Positions 40,263-48,967 of a DNA stretch of 64,000 nucleotides are shown here, piece by piece. Source of the DNA: Ramlibacter lithotrophicus (GTDB lineage: Bacteria; Pseudomonadota; Gammaproteobacteria; Burkholderiales; Burkholderiaceae_C); NCBI RefSeq assembly GCF_012184415.1, contig NZ_VTOX01000002.1, positions 434,001-498,000 on the forward strand, in the 5' to 3' direction. Both the position numbers and the translations under genes were made by a program. Every line of letters begins with the position of its first letter. Within the stretch, counting starts at the first letter, position 1. Under the pieces are notes generated by a model, which was not told the origin of the DNA, ran no database searches, and was given only the letters and a program-made list of their open reading frames with translations.

Positions 40263-41114
40263 GTGAAAGCCCCCGCCCTGCCCGACGTCCGCACGCCCGA
40301 GGAGAACTTTCCGGTCGCCTCGTGGCTGTGCCCGGCGCGGCTGCGGCCGCCGATCGCCGCGATCTACTGGTTCGCTCGCACCGCCGACGACCTTGCCGAC
40401 GAAGGCACGGCTCCTGCAACCCAGAGGCTGGCCGACCTCGACGCCTACCGGGCCGACCTGGCCGCCTGCTTCGCCGGCGACCCGGTCTCGGCACGCTGGC
40501 GCCCGGTCTTCGAGCGCCTGGCCCTGGCCGTGCGCCAGTTCGCGCTGCCGCAGGCGCCGCTGGCGGCGCTGCTCAGCGCCTTCCGCCAGGACGTCGTCAA
40601 GACGGCCGGCGGCACCGGCTATGCCGACCGCGCCGAACTGCTGGATTACTGCTGCCGCTCGGCCAACCCTGTCGGCCGGCTGCTGCTGCACCTCTACGGC
40701 GTGACCGAGCCGCGCGCGCTGGCGTGCAGCGACAGCATCTGCACCGCCTTGCAGCTCACCAACTTCTGGCAGGACCTCGGCGTCGACGTGCCGCGCGGGC
40801 GGCTGTACGTCCCGGCGCAGGACTGCCACCGACACGGGCTGGAACCGGATCGTCCCGGCACCTGGGCCGGCGATCCGGCCACGCCACGCCTGGTCGCGAA
40901 CCTCGTGCAATGGGCCAGGCAGACGATGGAGGAAGGCGCTCCGCTGGTGCACATGGTGCCGGGACGCGCCGGGTGGGAACTGCGCCTGGTGGTGCAAGGC
41001 GGCCTGCGCATCCTGGACCGGATCGAGGCGGGCGGCTTCAATCCGTTCCGCGTCCGCCCCCGCCTGCGGCGCCGCGACTTCGGACCGCTGCTGTGGCGCG
41101 CGGCGCAGATGTGA
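40263..41114 (+). CDS. hpnC: Squalene synthase HpnC
   Basis: HpnC works in the three-enzyme HpnCDE route from farnesyl diphosphate to squalene, releasing diphosphate to form hydroxysqualene. The 283-residue protein has the two Asp-rich squalene/phytoene synthase motifs, WFARTADDLADEG near residue 35-47 and NFWQDLGVDVPRGRLYVP near 165-182. The start is GTG. A GACAAT -10-like element ends 7 bases before it, so the mRNA may be leaderless. hpnD follows 10 bases after the stop. Confidence 0.94.
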   Translation: MKAPALPDVRTPEENFPVASWLCPARLRPPIAAIYWFARTADDLADEGTAPATQRLADLDAYRADLAACFAGDPVSARWRPVFERLALAVRQFALPQAPLAALLSAFRQDVVKTAGGTGYADRAELLDYCCRSANPVGRLLLHLYGVTEPRALACSDSICTALQLTNFWQDLGVDVPRGRLYVPAQDCHRHGLEPDRPGTWAGDPATPRLVANLVQWARQTMEEGAPLVHMVPGRAGWELRLVVQGGLRILDRIEAGGFNPFRVRPRLRRRDFGPLLWRAAQM

Positions 41115-41124
41115 CAATCGCCCG

Positions 41125-41964
41125 GTGAATTCCGACGAATACGTCCGCGAACAGGCGATCGCCTCGGGCAGCAGCTTCTACTACGCCTTCCTGTTCCTGC
41201 CGCCGGAGCGCCGCGAAGCGATCACGGCCTTCTACGCCTTCTGCCGCGCCGTCGACGACGTGGTGGACGAGGTCACCGATCCGGGCGTCGCCGCGACGAA
41301 GCTTGCCTGGTGGGAGACCGAGGTCGGCCGCACCTTTGCCGGCGCACCGACCCACCCGGTGACGAGGGCGCTGGCGCCGCGAACGGCCACGTTCGGCATC
41401 GAGCAGGACCAGTTGCTGGCCGTGATCGAAGGCTGCCGCATGGACCTGCAGCAGACCCGCTACCTGGACTTCCAGGGCCTGCAGCGCTATTGCCACCTGG
41501 TGGCCGGGGTCGTCGGCGAAGTGTCGGCCCGCATCTTCGGCCAGAGCGATCCGGGCACGACCGAGTACGCCCACCGGTTGGGGCTGGCCTTCCAGCTCAC
41601 CAACATCATCCGGGACGTCGGCGAGGACGCGATGCGCGGCCGGATCTACCTGCCGATGAACGAGCTGCAGCAGTTCGACGTCAAGGCGCACGAGATCCTG
41701 AACCGCCAGTACTCGGATCGGTTCACGGCCCTGATGCGCTTCCAGGCTGAACGCGCGCACCGCCTCTATGACGAAGCGCTGGCGCTGCTGCCGCCGGCCG
41801 ACCGCCGCAGCCAGAAGCCGGGCCTGATGATGGCCAACATCTACCGCACGCTGCTGCGCGAGATCGAGCGCCACGACTTCCAGGTGCTGCACCAGCGCGT
41901 GAGCCTGACCCCGCTGCGCAAGTTCTGGCTGGCGTGGAAGGTGCAGGCGCTCGGCCGGCTGTGA
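41125..41964 (+). CDS. hpnD: Presqualene diphosphate synthase HpnD
   Basis: HpnD condenses two farnesyl diphosphates into presqualene diphosphate, the first step of the HpnCDE path. The 279-residue protein has FYAFCRAVDDVVDEV (first Asp-rich motif) and LTNIIRDVGEDAMRGRIYLP (second). The start is GTG, preceded by another GACAAT exactly 7 bases upstream that overlaps the hpnC stop. hpnE starts 4 bases after the stop. Confidence 0.95.
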   Translation: MNSDEYVREQAIASGSSFYYAFLFLPPERREAITAFYAFCRAVDDVVDEVTDPGVAATKLAWWETEVGRTFAGAPTHPVTRALAPRTATFGIEQDQLLAVIEGCRMDLQQTRYLDFQGLQRYCHLVAGVVGEVSARIFGQSDPGTTEYAHRLGLAFQLTNIIRDVGEDAMRGRIYLPMNELQQFDVKAHEILNRQYSDRFTALMRFQAERAHRLYDEALALLPPADRRSQKPGLMMANIYRTLLREIERHDFQVLHQRVSLTPLRKFWLAWKVQALGRL

Positions 41965-41968
41965 CCGC

Positions 41969-43243
41969 ATGAAAGTGGCCGTCATCGGCGGCGGCTGGGC
42001 CGGGATGGCGGCGGCCGTCGCTGCCATCCAGGCCGGACATCGGCCCACCGTCCTCGAAGCCGCGCCGCAACTCGGCGGCCGCGCCCGCGCGCTGCCGGTC
42101 CGCGGGCCGGACGGCGGCGCGCTGCGACTGGACAACGGACAGCACATCCTGGCCGGCGCGTACCGCGAAACCCTGCGCCTGATGCGCAGCGTCGGCGTGG
42201 CGCCGAAAGACGCGTTGCTGCGAATGCCGCTCACGCTGCGCTTTCCCGATGGCGGCGGACTGGCCCTGCCGCCGTGGCCGGCGCCGGTCGATGCCGCCGC
42301 CGGCATCGCCATGGCGCGCGGATGGAGCGCCGCCGACAAATGGTCGCTGGCACGGACGGCCTGGCAATGGCGCGCAGCGGGCTTCGAATGCGGCGCGGCC
42401 GCATCGGTCGCCGACCTGTGCCACGGCCTGACGCCCAACGTGCTGGCGGAACTGGTCGAGCCCTTGTGCGTGTCGGCGCTCAACACGCCGGCGGCCCGTG
42501 CGAGCGGCCAGGTCTTCCTGCGGGTCATGCGCGATACCTTGTTCGAGCCGGCCGGCTCCAACCTCCTGCTGCCGCGCACCGACCTCGGCAGCCTGTTCCC
42601 GGAAGCGGCCGCGCGCTGGCTGGCCGGACGCGGCGGCGAGGTGGCGACCGGCCAGCGCGTGCGGGAGCTGGCCCCCCGGTCGCGGGGCTGGCGGGTCGAC
42701 GGCCGCGATTTCGACGCGGTGCTGCTCGCGTGTCCGCCGCAGGAGGCGGCCCGCCTCGCCGAAGGCAGCGGCGCCGCGGCGCCGTCGTGGCCGGCGCTGG
42801 CCCGCGGACTGCAGCACGAGGCCATCGCCACCGTGTACACCAGCGGCGGCCCGCGCCTGCCACTGCCGATGCTCGCGCTGCGCACGGGACCGCAGGGGCC
42901 GGCGCAGTTCGTGTTCGACCGGTCCCGCCTGGGCGGCCCGCCGGGGCTGCTCGCGTTCGTCGTCAGCGCCTGCACGTCCGACCGGGAGCAAGCCGAGCAC
43001 GAGGTGGTGCGGCAGGCCCACGCCCTGGGGTGGACCGCGGTGCGGCCGCTGCAGACGGTGGTCGAGAAGCGCGCCACCTTCGCCTGCACGCCCGGCCTGC
43101 AACGGCCGCCGCAGCAGGTCGCCCCCGGACTGCTGGCCTGCGGCGACTACGTGGAAGGCCCTTACCCCGCGACGCTGGAAGGCGCGGTGCGCTCGGCACT
43201 GCAGGCGGTCGCGGCGCTGGCGCCCGCCGGCACGGTCACCTGA
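41969..43243 (+). CDS. hpnE: Hydroxysqualene dehydroxylase HpnE
   Basis: This FAD enzyme of the amine oxidase/phytoene desaturase class reduces hydroxysqualene to squalene. The 424-residue protein begins with the dinucleotide fold VAVIGGGWAGMAAAVAAIQAG, then LEAAPQLGGRARAL and DNGQHILAGAYRETLRLM, and ends with the flavin motif LLACGDYVEGPYPATLEGAVRSA. Squalene from hpnCDE usually feeds hopanoid synthesis; no cyclase gene is in the window. It overlaps the convergent HAD gene by 8 bases. Confidence 0.95.
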   Translation: MKVAVIGGGWAGMAAAVAAIQAGHRPTVLEAAPQLGGRARALPVRGPDGGALRLDNGQHILAGAYRETLRLMRSVGVAPKDALLRMPLTLRFPDGGGLALPPWPAPVDAAAGIAMARGWSAADKWSLARTAWQWRAAGFECGAAASVADLCHGLTPNVLAELVEPLCVSALNTPAARASGQVFLRVMRDTLFEPAGSNLLLPRTDLGSLFPEAAARWLAGRGGEVATGQRVRELAPRSRGWRVDGRDFDAVLLACPPQEAARLAEGSGAAAPSWPALARGLQHEAIATVYTSGGPRLPLPMLALRTGPQGPAQFVFDRSRLGGPPGLLAFVVSACTSDREQAEHEVVRQAHALGWTAVRPLQTVVEKRATFACTPGLQRPPQQVAPGLLACGDYVEGPYPATLEGAVRSALQAVAALAPAGTVT

Positions 43244-43928
43244 AGAGGGCGCAGAGTTCGTCCAGGCTCGCCAGCGTCACGTGCGGCTCGGCCTGGTGCG
43301 GCCACAGCTGCTCGGACCGGTTGACCCACGCGGCCTGCATGCCGGCGTTGAGCGCGCCCAGCGCGTCGAGCGTGGCGTCGTCGCCGACGTGCAGCACCTG
43401 TTCCACGTTCAGGTCCAGCGCGCCCGCGGCCGCGTGGAAGATGCGCGGATCGGGCTTGCCGATGCCGAACTCGCGCGCCGAAATCGAGGCGCGGAAGAAC
43501 GAGCCGAGTCCGACGCGGCCCACGTCGGCATTGCCGTTGGAGATGCATGCCAGCGGGAAGCGCGCCGAGAGGAATTCCAGCGCCGGCCTGGCGTCGTCGA
43601 ACAGCGTGACGCGCTGGCGTTCGGCGAAGAACACCTCGAACGCCTCGTCGGCCAGCAGCGGATTCTCGCCGGCCCGGTACAGCGCCAGCCGGATCGATTC
43701 GCGGCGGATCGCGCTCAGGTCGTGCTTGAGTTCCGGCCGGTTCGCCTTCATGTGGTCGCGGATCTCCTGCAGCGCCTGCGGGCTCGAAAAGAGCGCGGCG
43801 GACATCGGTGCCCGCTCCACCAGCCAGCCGTGCAGGACCTTCTCGGCGCGCTCGATCGTGGGCAGGACCGGCCACAGCGTGTCGTCCAGGTCCAGCGAAA
43901 TGCCCTTGATTCTCGTGAGGTCCAGCAT
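43236..43928 (-). CDS. HAD-superfamily hydrolase (phosphatase-like)
   Basis: The 230-residue protein has the HAD motifs: GISLDLDDTLWP (nucleophile and general acid Asp) near the N-terminus, CISNGNAD (motif II Ser/Thr-type), the lysine in FGIGKPDPRIF and the acidic motif VLHVGDDATLDALGALNAG. An alpha-helical cap sits after motif I. The substrate is unknown. Its start codon is the first base group of a dispersed repeat element that provides GGAG six bases upstream, inside a predicted hairpin. Confidence 0.9.
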   Translation of the reverse strand: MLDLTRIKGISLDLDDTLWPVLPTIERAEKVLHGWLVERAPMSAALFSSPQALQEIRDHMKANRPELKHDLSAIRRESIRLALYRAGENPLLADEAFEVFFAERQRVTLFDDARPALEFLSARFPLACISNGNADVGRVGLGSFFRASISAREFGIGKPDPRIFHAAAGALDLNVEQVLHVGDDATLDALGALNAGMQAAWVNRSEQLWPHQAEPHVTLASLDELCALFR

Positions 43929-44168
43929 GTCAGTCTCCGCCGAGCCGCCTCAAGGAGACTGAAGCCCCCTTGGGGGGCAGCGAACGCCAGTGAGCGTGGG
44001 GGCACACATTCTTCCGCCGAGCCGCCTCAAGGAGACTGAAGCCCCCTTGGGGGGCAGCGAACGCCAGTGAGCGTGGGGGCACACATTCTTCCGCCGAGCC
44101 GCCTCAAGGAGACTGAGGCCCCCTCGGGGGGCAGGGAACGCCAGTGAGCGTGGGGGCACATGTCAGTC
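43926..44168 (-). repeat. Array of three 77-bp dispersed repeat elements with SD-bearing hairpin
   Basis: Units start at 43936, 44013 and 44090 (77-base period; the third is slightly divergent). The array is bounded by a direct CATGTCAGTC (43926-43935 and 44159-44168). Each unit has a GCCCCC/GGGGGC hairpin. The first unit also forms a perfect 9-bp stem TCAGTCTCC/GGAGACTGA (43930-43938 with 43954-43962). In minus-strand sense the second arm contains the Shine-Dalgarno GGAG of the HAD gene, and CAT at 43926-43928 is its start codon. A further copy lies at 58646-58722. The rest of the gap to hemH (44169-44182) holds the hemH ribosome site. Confidence 0.85.
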
Positions 44169-44182
44169 GGGGAGAATACCCC

Positions 44183-45286
44183 ATGCGCTCATCATCCCCT
44201 TTCGCCGCGGAACCGCCCTTGCCGCACGGCCGGCCCTCGCTCACTGCCGTGCTGTACTGCAACCTGGGCACGCCGGACGAACCCACCGCCGCTGCGGTGC
44301 GGCAATACCTGGCCGAATTCCTGAGCGACCCGCGGGTCGTCGAGATTCCGGCGGTGGTGTGGCAACCGCTCCTGCGCGGCGCCATCCTGCCGCTGCGCTC
44401 GGCGAAGTCGGCCGCGAAGTACGCGAGCATCTGGACGGCCGAGGGTTCGCCGCTGAAGGTCTGGACCGAGAAGCAGGCCAGGCTGCTGCAGGGTTGGCTC
44501 GGCGAACGGGGCCACCGCGTCATCGTGCGTCCCGCGATGCGCTACGGCAACCCGTCCATCGCTTCGCAGCTCGACGCGCTCAAGGCCGAGGGCGCGACCC
44601 GGATCCTGGTGCTGCCGGCGTACCCTCAGTACTCGGGGACGACGACGGCCAGCATCGTCGACGCCGTCGCGGCGTGGAGCCAGCGCCAGCGCAGCCTCCC
44701 GGAACTGCGCTTCGTCAACCGCTATCACGACCAGCACGGCTACATCAAGGCACTGGCCGCGCGCATTGGCCGCCACTGGCTCGACCACGGCCGGCCGGAC
44801 CACCTGGTCATGAGTTTTCACGGTGTGCCCGAACGCACGCGCGACCTGGGCGACCCCTATTTCTGCGAATGCCAGAAGACGGCGCGGCTCCTGGCGGGCC
44901 AGCTCGGCCTGCTGCCGGAGCACTACAGCGTCACGTTCCAGTCGCGCTTCGGCAAGGCGAAGTGGCTGGAGCCCTACACCGAGCCGAGCGTGCGTGCGCT
45001 GGCGCAGCGCGGCGTCGGCCGCGTCGACGTGGTCTGTCCCGGGTTCACCGCCGACTGCCTGGAAACGCTGGAGGAAATCGGGCAGGAGGTGCGCGACGCC
45101 TTCCTCGGCGCCGGCGGCAAGGAGTTTCACTACATCCCGTGCCTGAACGACGATGGGCCGTGGATCGCCGCGCTCGGCGCGCTGGCCGAGCAGCACCTCG
45201 CCGGCTGGCCGACGCAGGAGCCGGCGAAGCCGGACGCGCTCGCGGCCACGCGCGAGCGCGCGCTGGCTATGGGTGCGAAGCAGTAG
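44183..45286 (+). CDS. hemH: Ferrochelatase
   Basis: HemH inserts ferrous iron into protoporphyrin IX, the last step of heme b synthesis. The 367-residue protein has [14 protein letters not shown] near the N-terminus, [12 protein letters not shown], the metal-ligand His in [19 protein letters not shown], and the active-site Glu in [18 protein letters not shown]. The start at 44183 has GGGGAGA eight bases upstream; an in-frame ATG at 44144 lies inside the repeat element and is not preferred. It overlaps the next, convergent gene by 20 bases. Confidence 0.96.
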   Translation: MRSSSPFAAEPPLPHGRPSLTAVLYCNLGTPDEPTAAAVRQYLAEFLSDPRVVEIPAVVWQPLLRGAILPLRSAKSAAKYASIWTAEGSPLKVWTEKQARLLQGWLGERGHRVIVRPAMRYGNPSIASQLDALKAEGATRILVLPAYPQYSGTTTASIVDAVAAWSQRQRSLPELRFVNRYHDQHGYIKALAARIGRHWLDHGRPDHLVMSFHGVPERTRDLGDPYFCECQKTARLLAGQLGLLPEHYSVTFQSRFGKAKWLEPYTEPSVRALAQRGVGRVDVVCPGFTADCLETLEEIGQEVRDAFLGAGGKEFHYIPCLNDDGPWIAALGALAEQHLAGWPTQEPAKPDALAATRERALAMGAKQ

Positions 45287-46160
45287 CGAGCGCCTCGTTC
45301 TGCTCGATGAAGGACGCGACCAGCTCCAGCTGATCCGGAACGTTCAGGGCCGGCGCGTGGCCGCAGCCGGGCACCTCGACGATCCGCGTGAGGCCGCGCA
45401 GGCCGGGGCCACGCCGGAGCATCTGCCCGGTGGTCTCGCGCAGCACCAGGTCGGACTCGGCGCCCCGCAGGCACAGCACGGGCACCTCGATCGCGTCGTA
45501 GTGCTCCCACACGTCGTAGTCGTGGGGATGGTCGGTGAACTGGCGCACCATCGCCGGGTCGTAGTGCGGCGTCACGCGACCGTCCGGCAGCCGCCGCACC
45601 GAAGTCTCCGTCAGCCGCCGCCACTGGGCGTCGCTCAGCCAGCCATACGGCTTGTAGACCTGGCGGAAGAACGCCTCGAGCTCCGCGATGGTGGTGAACG
45701 CCGGCGGATTGCCGGCGTAGGCGCGAATGCGCTCGATCGCCGGTTCCGCCAGCTGCGGCGCGTTGTCGTTCAGCACCAGGCTCGCGATGCGCGCCTTGGC
45801 GCGAGGCTGCAGCCGCCCGCCGGCGCAGGCCATCCCGATCGCGCCGCCCATCGACGTGCCGACCCAGTGCGCGCGCTCGATCCCGAGCCCTTCGATCAGT
45901 TCGGCGGCCAGGCGCGCGTAGAACGCCAGCGTGTACTCGCTGCCCGGATCGGGGCTCCACTGGCTCAGGCCGCGCCCGATGGTGTCGGGGCAGACCACGC
46001 GAAAGCCGCGGCCCGCGAGGTGTTCGGCCAGCTCATCCATGTCCCGGCCGGTCCGCGCGAGGCCGTGCCAGGCGATGACCGTGGGTCCCTGGCCCGCGCC
46101 CCACTCGGTGTAGTGGATCTCGCGACCGGCGCAGGTCGCGTAACAGGAGTTCGATGGCAT
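45267..46160 (-). CDS. Alpha/beta hydrolase
   Basis: The 297-residue protein has a standard alpha/beta hydrolase fold: the oxyanion region [15 protein letters not shown], the nucleophile elbow [12 protein letters not shown], the acid in [15 protein letters not shown] and the catalytic His in [13 protein letters not shown]. The substrate is unknown; ester or lactone hydrolysis is the default expectation. It lies 32 bases after livM in the same direction and so may be the last gene of the transporter operon. Its 3' end overlaps hemH. Confidence 0.9.
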   Translation of the reverse strand: MPSNSCYATCAGREIHYTEWGAGQGPTVIAWHGLARTGRDMDELAEHLAGRGFRVVCPDTIGRGLSQWSPDPGSEYTLAFYARLAAELIEGLGIERAHWVGTSMGGAIGMACAGGRLQPRAKARIASLVLNDNAPQLAEPAIERIRAYAGNPPAFTTIAELEAFFRQVYKPYGWLSDAQWRRLTETSVRRLPDGRVTPHYDPAMVRQFTDHPHDYDVWEHYDAIEVPVLCLRGAESDLVLRETTGQMLRRGPGLRGLTRIVEVPGCGHAPALNVPDQLELVASFIEQNEALATASHP

Positions 46161-46192
46161 GGCGGAGACCTCCGTGGGCGGTCGGGGCGCGG

Positions 46193-47260
46193 TCAGGCGT
46201 TGCTGCGCAGCGCGCGCAGCCGGCCGACCACCCCTGCGGGGAAGTAGTAGACGGACAGGACGAACAGCAGGCCGAGCCAGAGCAGCCAGCGGTCGGGCGA
46301 GAGCAGCGCGGCAAGCCAGGGCCACCCCGCGGCGCCTTCGCTGGCCAGGCGCAGCAGGTCCTGCAGGTAGCTCTGGGCGACGAGGAAGATCCCCGAGCCG
46401 ACGGCGGCGCCGTACATGGTGCCCATGCCGCCGATCACCACGATCAGCAGCACGTCGAGCATCAGCTCGAACGACAGCGAGGTGTCGGGCCCGTTGTAGC
46501 GCAGCCAGAGCGCCAGCATGGCGCCGGCCAGCGTCGCGAACAGCGCCGACAGGATGCTGGACGTCGTGCGGTACACCACCACCCGGTAGCCGATCGCCTC
46601 GGCCCGGAACTCGTTTTCCCGGATCGCCTGGAGCACGCGCCCGAACGGCGAGTTGACGATGCGCAGCATCGCCAGCAGCGAGATCAGCGCGACGGCGAAC
46701 AGCAGGTAATAGGCGAGCAGCCGGCCATCCAGGCTCGCGCCGAGGAACGGCGTCTCCGACCACTCGAAGCTCGGCGACAGCACCTCCGGCACCTTGAAGC
46801 TGAGACCGTCCTCGCCGCCGGTGATCTCGGACAGCTGGGAGGCCAGCGTCTGGAACGCCGCGGCAACGGCCAGCGTGATCATCGAGAAGAAGATCGCCCG
46901 CACCCGCAGCGAGAACAGGCCGATCGCCAGCGCCAGCACGAAAGACAGCAGGAGCGCGGCTGCGAGGCCGGCGCCGACCGCGGGCCAGCCAGGGCCCATG
47001 CGCGTGCTGGCGATGGCGATGCCGTACGCGCCGATGCCGAAGAACATCGTATGGGCAAAACTGACGATGCCGGTGTAGCCGAGCAGCAGGTCGTAGCTGG
47101 CGACCAGCACCACGAACACCAGGATCTTGGCCGCGACGTTCAGCGCCTTGACGCCGGGAAAGGCGAACGGCACGAGCGCCAGCGCCACCAGCATCGCGAA
47201 CAGCAGCACGGCCAGCAGCCGGCTGCGCGGAAAATCGGCGGAGAGGATGCGCGCGAGCAT
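46193..47260 (-). CDS. livM: Branched-chain amino acid-type ABC permease LivM
   Basis: The 355-residue inner-membrane permease has about ten helices and the family's ABC-contact region ALIGYRVVVYRT-like (RAEAIGYRVVVYRTTSSILSA) after NSPFGRVLQAIRENE. Early matches are VASYDLLLGYTGIVSFAHTMFFGIGAYG. It pairs with LivH to form the channel. It starts 10 bases after livH ends. The substrate is not fixed by sequence; the class moves branched-chain amino acids, amides or urea. Confidence 0.93.
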   Translation of the reverse strand: MLARILSADFPRSRLLAVLLFAMLVALALVPFAFPGVKALNVAAKILVFVVLVASYDLLLGYTGIVSFAHTMFFGIGAYGIAIASTRMGPGWPAVGAGLAAALLLSFVLALAIGLFSLRVRAIFFSMITLAVAAAFQTLASQLSEITGGEDGLSFKVPEVLSPSFEWSETPFLGASLDGRLLAYYLLFAVALISLLAMLRIVNSPFGRVLQAIRENEFRAEAIGYRVVVYRTTSSILSALFATLAGAMLALWLRYNGPDTSLSFELMLDVLLIVVIGGMGTMYGAAVGSGIFLVAQSYLQDLLRLASEGAAGWPWLAALLSPDRWLLWLGLLFVLSVYYFPAGVVGRLRALRSNA

Positions 47261-47270
47261 GGCCCTGCCT

Positions 47271-48245
47271 TCAGCGGCTCGCGCCGTAGACGCCCTGCGG
47301 CCGCCACAGCAGGATGGCCATCATCAGCGCGATGTTGGAGAACAGCGCCGCCTTGGGCACCAGGAAGCCGGTGTAATTGGCCATCAACCCCACCAGGAGG
47401 GCGCCGATCAGCGCGCCCGTCGTCGAGCCCAGGCCGCCGATGATCAGCACGATGAAGATCAGCACGTTGACGTGGGCGCCCATCTGCGGCACGACGCTCT
47501 GCTGGTACAGGCCCCACATGACGCCGCCCAGCCCGGCGAGCGCGCTGCCGACCATGAACACGCCGATGAACAGCGTGCGGATGCGGTAGCCGAGCGCCTC
47601 CACCATTTCGCGGTCCTGGACCCCGGCGCGCACCAGCAGGCCGACCTTGGTGCGAGTCAGCACCCACAGCAGCGCACCGAAGACCGCCAGGCCGATGATG
47701 ACCGCCAGCAGCCGGTACTTCTCGACGGCGGCGTCGCCGAACAGCAAGGCGCCGCGCATGCCTTCCGGCAGCGGCAAGGGGATCTGCAGCGGCCCCCAGA
47801 TCACCTTGATCAGCTCCTCGCCGATGATCATGCCGCCCATCGTGATCAGGATCTGCTTGAGGTGGTTGCCGTAGACCGGCCGCACGATGAAGCGCTCGAA
47901 GGCCAGGCCGACGGCGCCCGCGACCAGCATCGCCACCAGCATGGCCGGGAACACCGCCAGCAGGTTGGTCCACAGGCTCGCCGACGCCGTGTAGTCGGCC
48001 ATGCTGCCCAGCACGCTCGTTGCAACGAACGCGCCCAGCGCGATGAACACGCCATGCCCGAAGTTCAGGACGTCCATCAGCCCGAACACCAGCGTCAGGC
48101 CGGACGCGATGATGAACACGATCATCCCCATCGCCAGCCCGGCCACGGTGAGCGTGACCCAGGTCGAAACGGAACCGATGAACGGCAGCACCAGCAAGGC
48201 CAGCAGCGGCACCAGCGCCAGCGGCTTCCAGTCGAGGTCTCTCAT
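47271..48245 (-). CDS. livH: Branched-chain amino acid-type ABC permease LivH
   Basis: The 324-residue permease has about eight helices. It shows SGLTLVFGLMDVLNFGHGVFIALGAF near the N-terminus and the ABC-contact EALGYRIRTLFIGVFMVGSALAGLGGVMWG, both typical of LivH. GGLGSTTGALIGALLVGL completes the pattern. The start overlaps the livF stop (ATGA), so the longer open frame upstream is not used. Partner of LivM. Confidence 0.94.
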   Translation of the reverse strand: MRDLDWKPLALVPLLALLVLPFIGSVSTWVTLTVAGLAMGMIVFIIASGLTLVFGLMDVLNFGHGVFIALGAFVATSVLGSMADYTASASLWTNLLAVFPAMLVAMLVAGAVGLAFERFIVRPVYGNHLKQILITMGGMIIGEELIKVIWGPLQIPLPLPEGMRGALLFGDAAVEKYRLLAVIIGLAVFGALLWVLTRTKVGLLVRAGVQDREMVEALGYRIRTLFIGVFMVGSALAGLGGVMWGLYQQSVVPQMGAHVNVLIFIVLIIGGLGSTTGALIGALLVGLMANYTGFLVPKAALFSNIALMMAILLWRPQGVYGASR

Positions 48246-48967
48246 ATCGCCAACCCCAGCAGCGAGCGCTGCAGGGCCTCGTCCTCGGCCAGCGCGCGCA
48301 TCGTCCCGGTGTGCGCCACGGCACCGTTGTCCATCACGGCCACCGTGTCGCCCAGGCGCTTCGCGAAATTGATGTTCTGCTCCACGAGCAGGATCGTCAC
48401 GCCGCTCGCCTTCAGTTGCTGGAAGGCGTCGATCATGTTGTTGATGATGGCCGGCGCCAGCCCCTTGCTCGGCTCGTCGACGATCAGCAGCTGGCGCGGC
48501 TCCACGATCGCCCGGGCGACGGCGAGCATCTGCTTCTGCCCGCCCGAGAGCTTGCCGGCCGGGTGGTTCCAGAACTTCTCCACCGCGGGAAACAGGTGGA
48601 AGATCCACTGCAGTCGCTGCCGGTCCATGTGCGCGGCCGTGCGCGCACCACGCGCCGCCAGCAACATGTTCTCCTTCACGGTGAGGTCGGCGAAGATCCC
48701 CATGTTCTCGGGGACGTAGGCGACGTCGAGGGAAGCGATCTTCTGCGTGTCGAGGCGGGTGATGTCGCGCCCGTCGAAGGTGATGCGGCCGGCCGACGCG
48801 CGCCACAGTCCCATGACGGTGCGCAGCGTCGTCGTCTTGCCCGCGCCGTTGCGCCCCAGCAGCAGCGTCAGTTGCCCGCGCGGCACGACGAAGTCGACGC
48901 CATGCAGGATGTGGTACGCGCCGATGTGCGTGTGCACGCCTTCGAGCGTGAGGAGTGCGTCGCTCAT
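48242..48967 (-). CDS. livF: Branched-chain amino acid-type ABC ATPase LivF
   Basis: The 241-residue ATPase powers the transporter from the cytoplasmic side. It has Walker A LLLGRNGAGKTTTLRTVMGL, the ABC signature KLSGGQKQMLAVARA, Walker B LLIVDEPSKGLAP and the switch His region-like LVEQNINFA. It overlaps livG by four bases at its start and livH by four at its end. Confidence 0.95.
   Translation of the reverse strand: MSDALLTLEGVHTHIGAYHILHGVDFVVPRGQLTLLLGRNGAGKTTTLRTVMGLWRASAGRITFDGRDITRLDTQKIASLDVAYVPENMGIFADLTVKENMLLAARGARTAAHMDRQRLQWIFHLFPAVEKFWNHPAGKLSGGQKQMLAVARAIVEPRQLLIVDEPSKGLAPAIINNMIDAFQQLKASGVTILLVEQNINFAKRLGDTVAVMDNGAVAHTGTMRALAEDEALQRSLLGLAI

Noticed and set aside
43950-44160. 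Short open frames with [16 protein letters not shown]-like sequence
   Set aside because: They translate the dispersed leader repeat, which also occurs at 58646, and are not protein genes.
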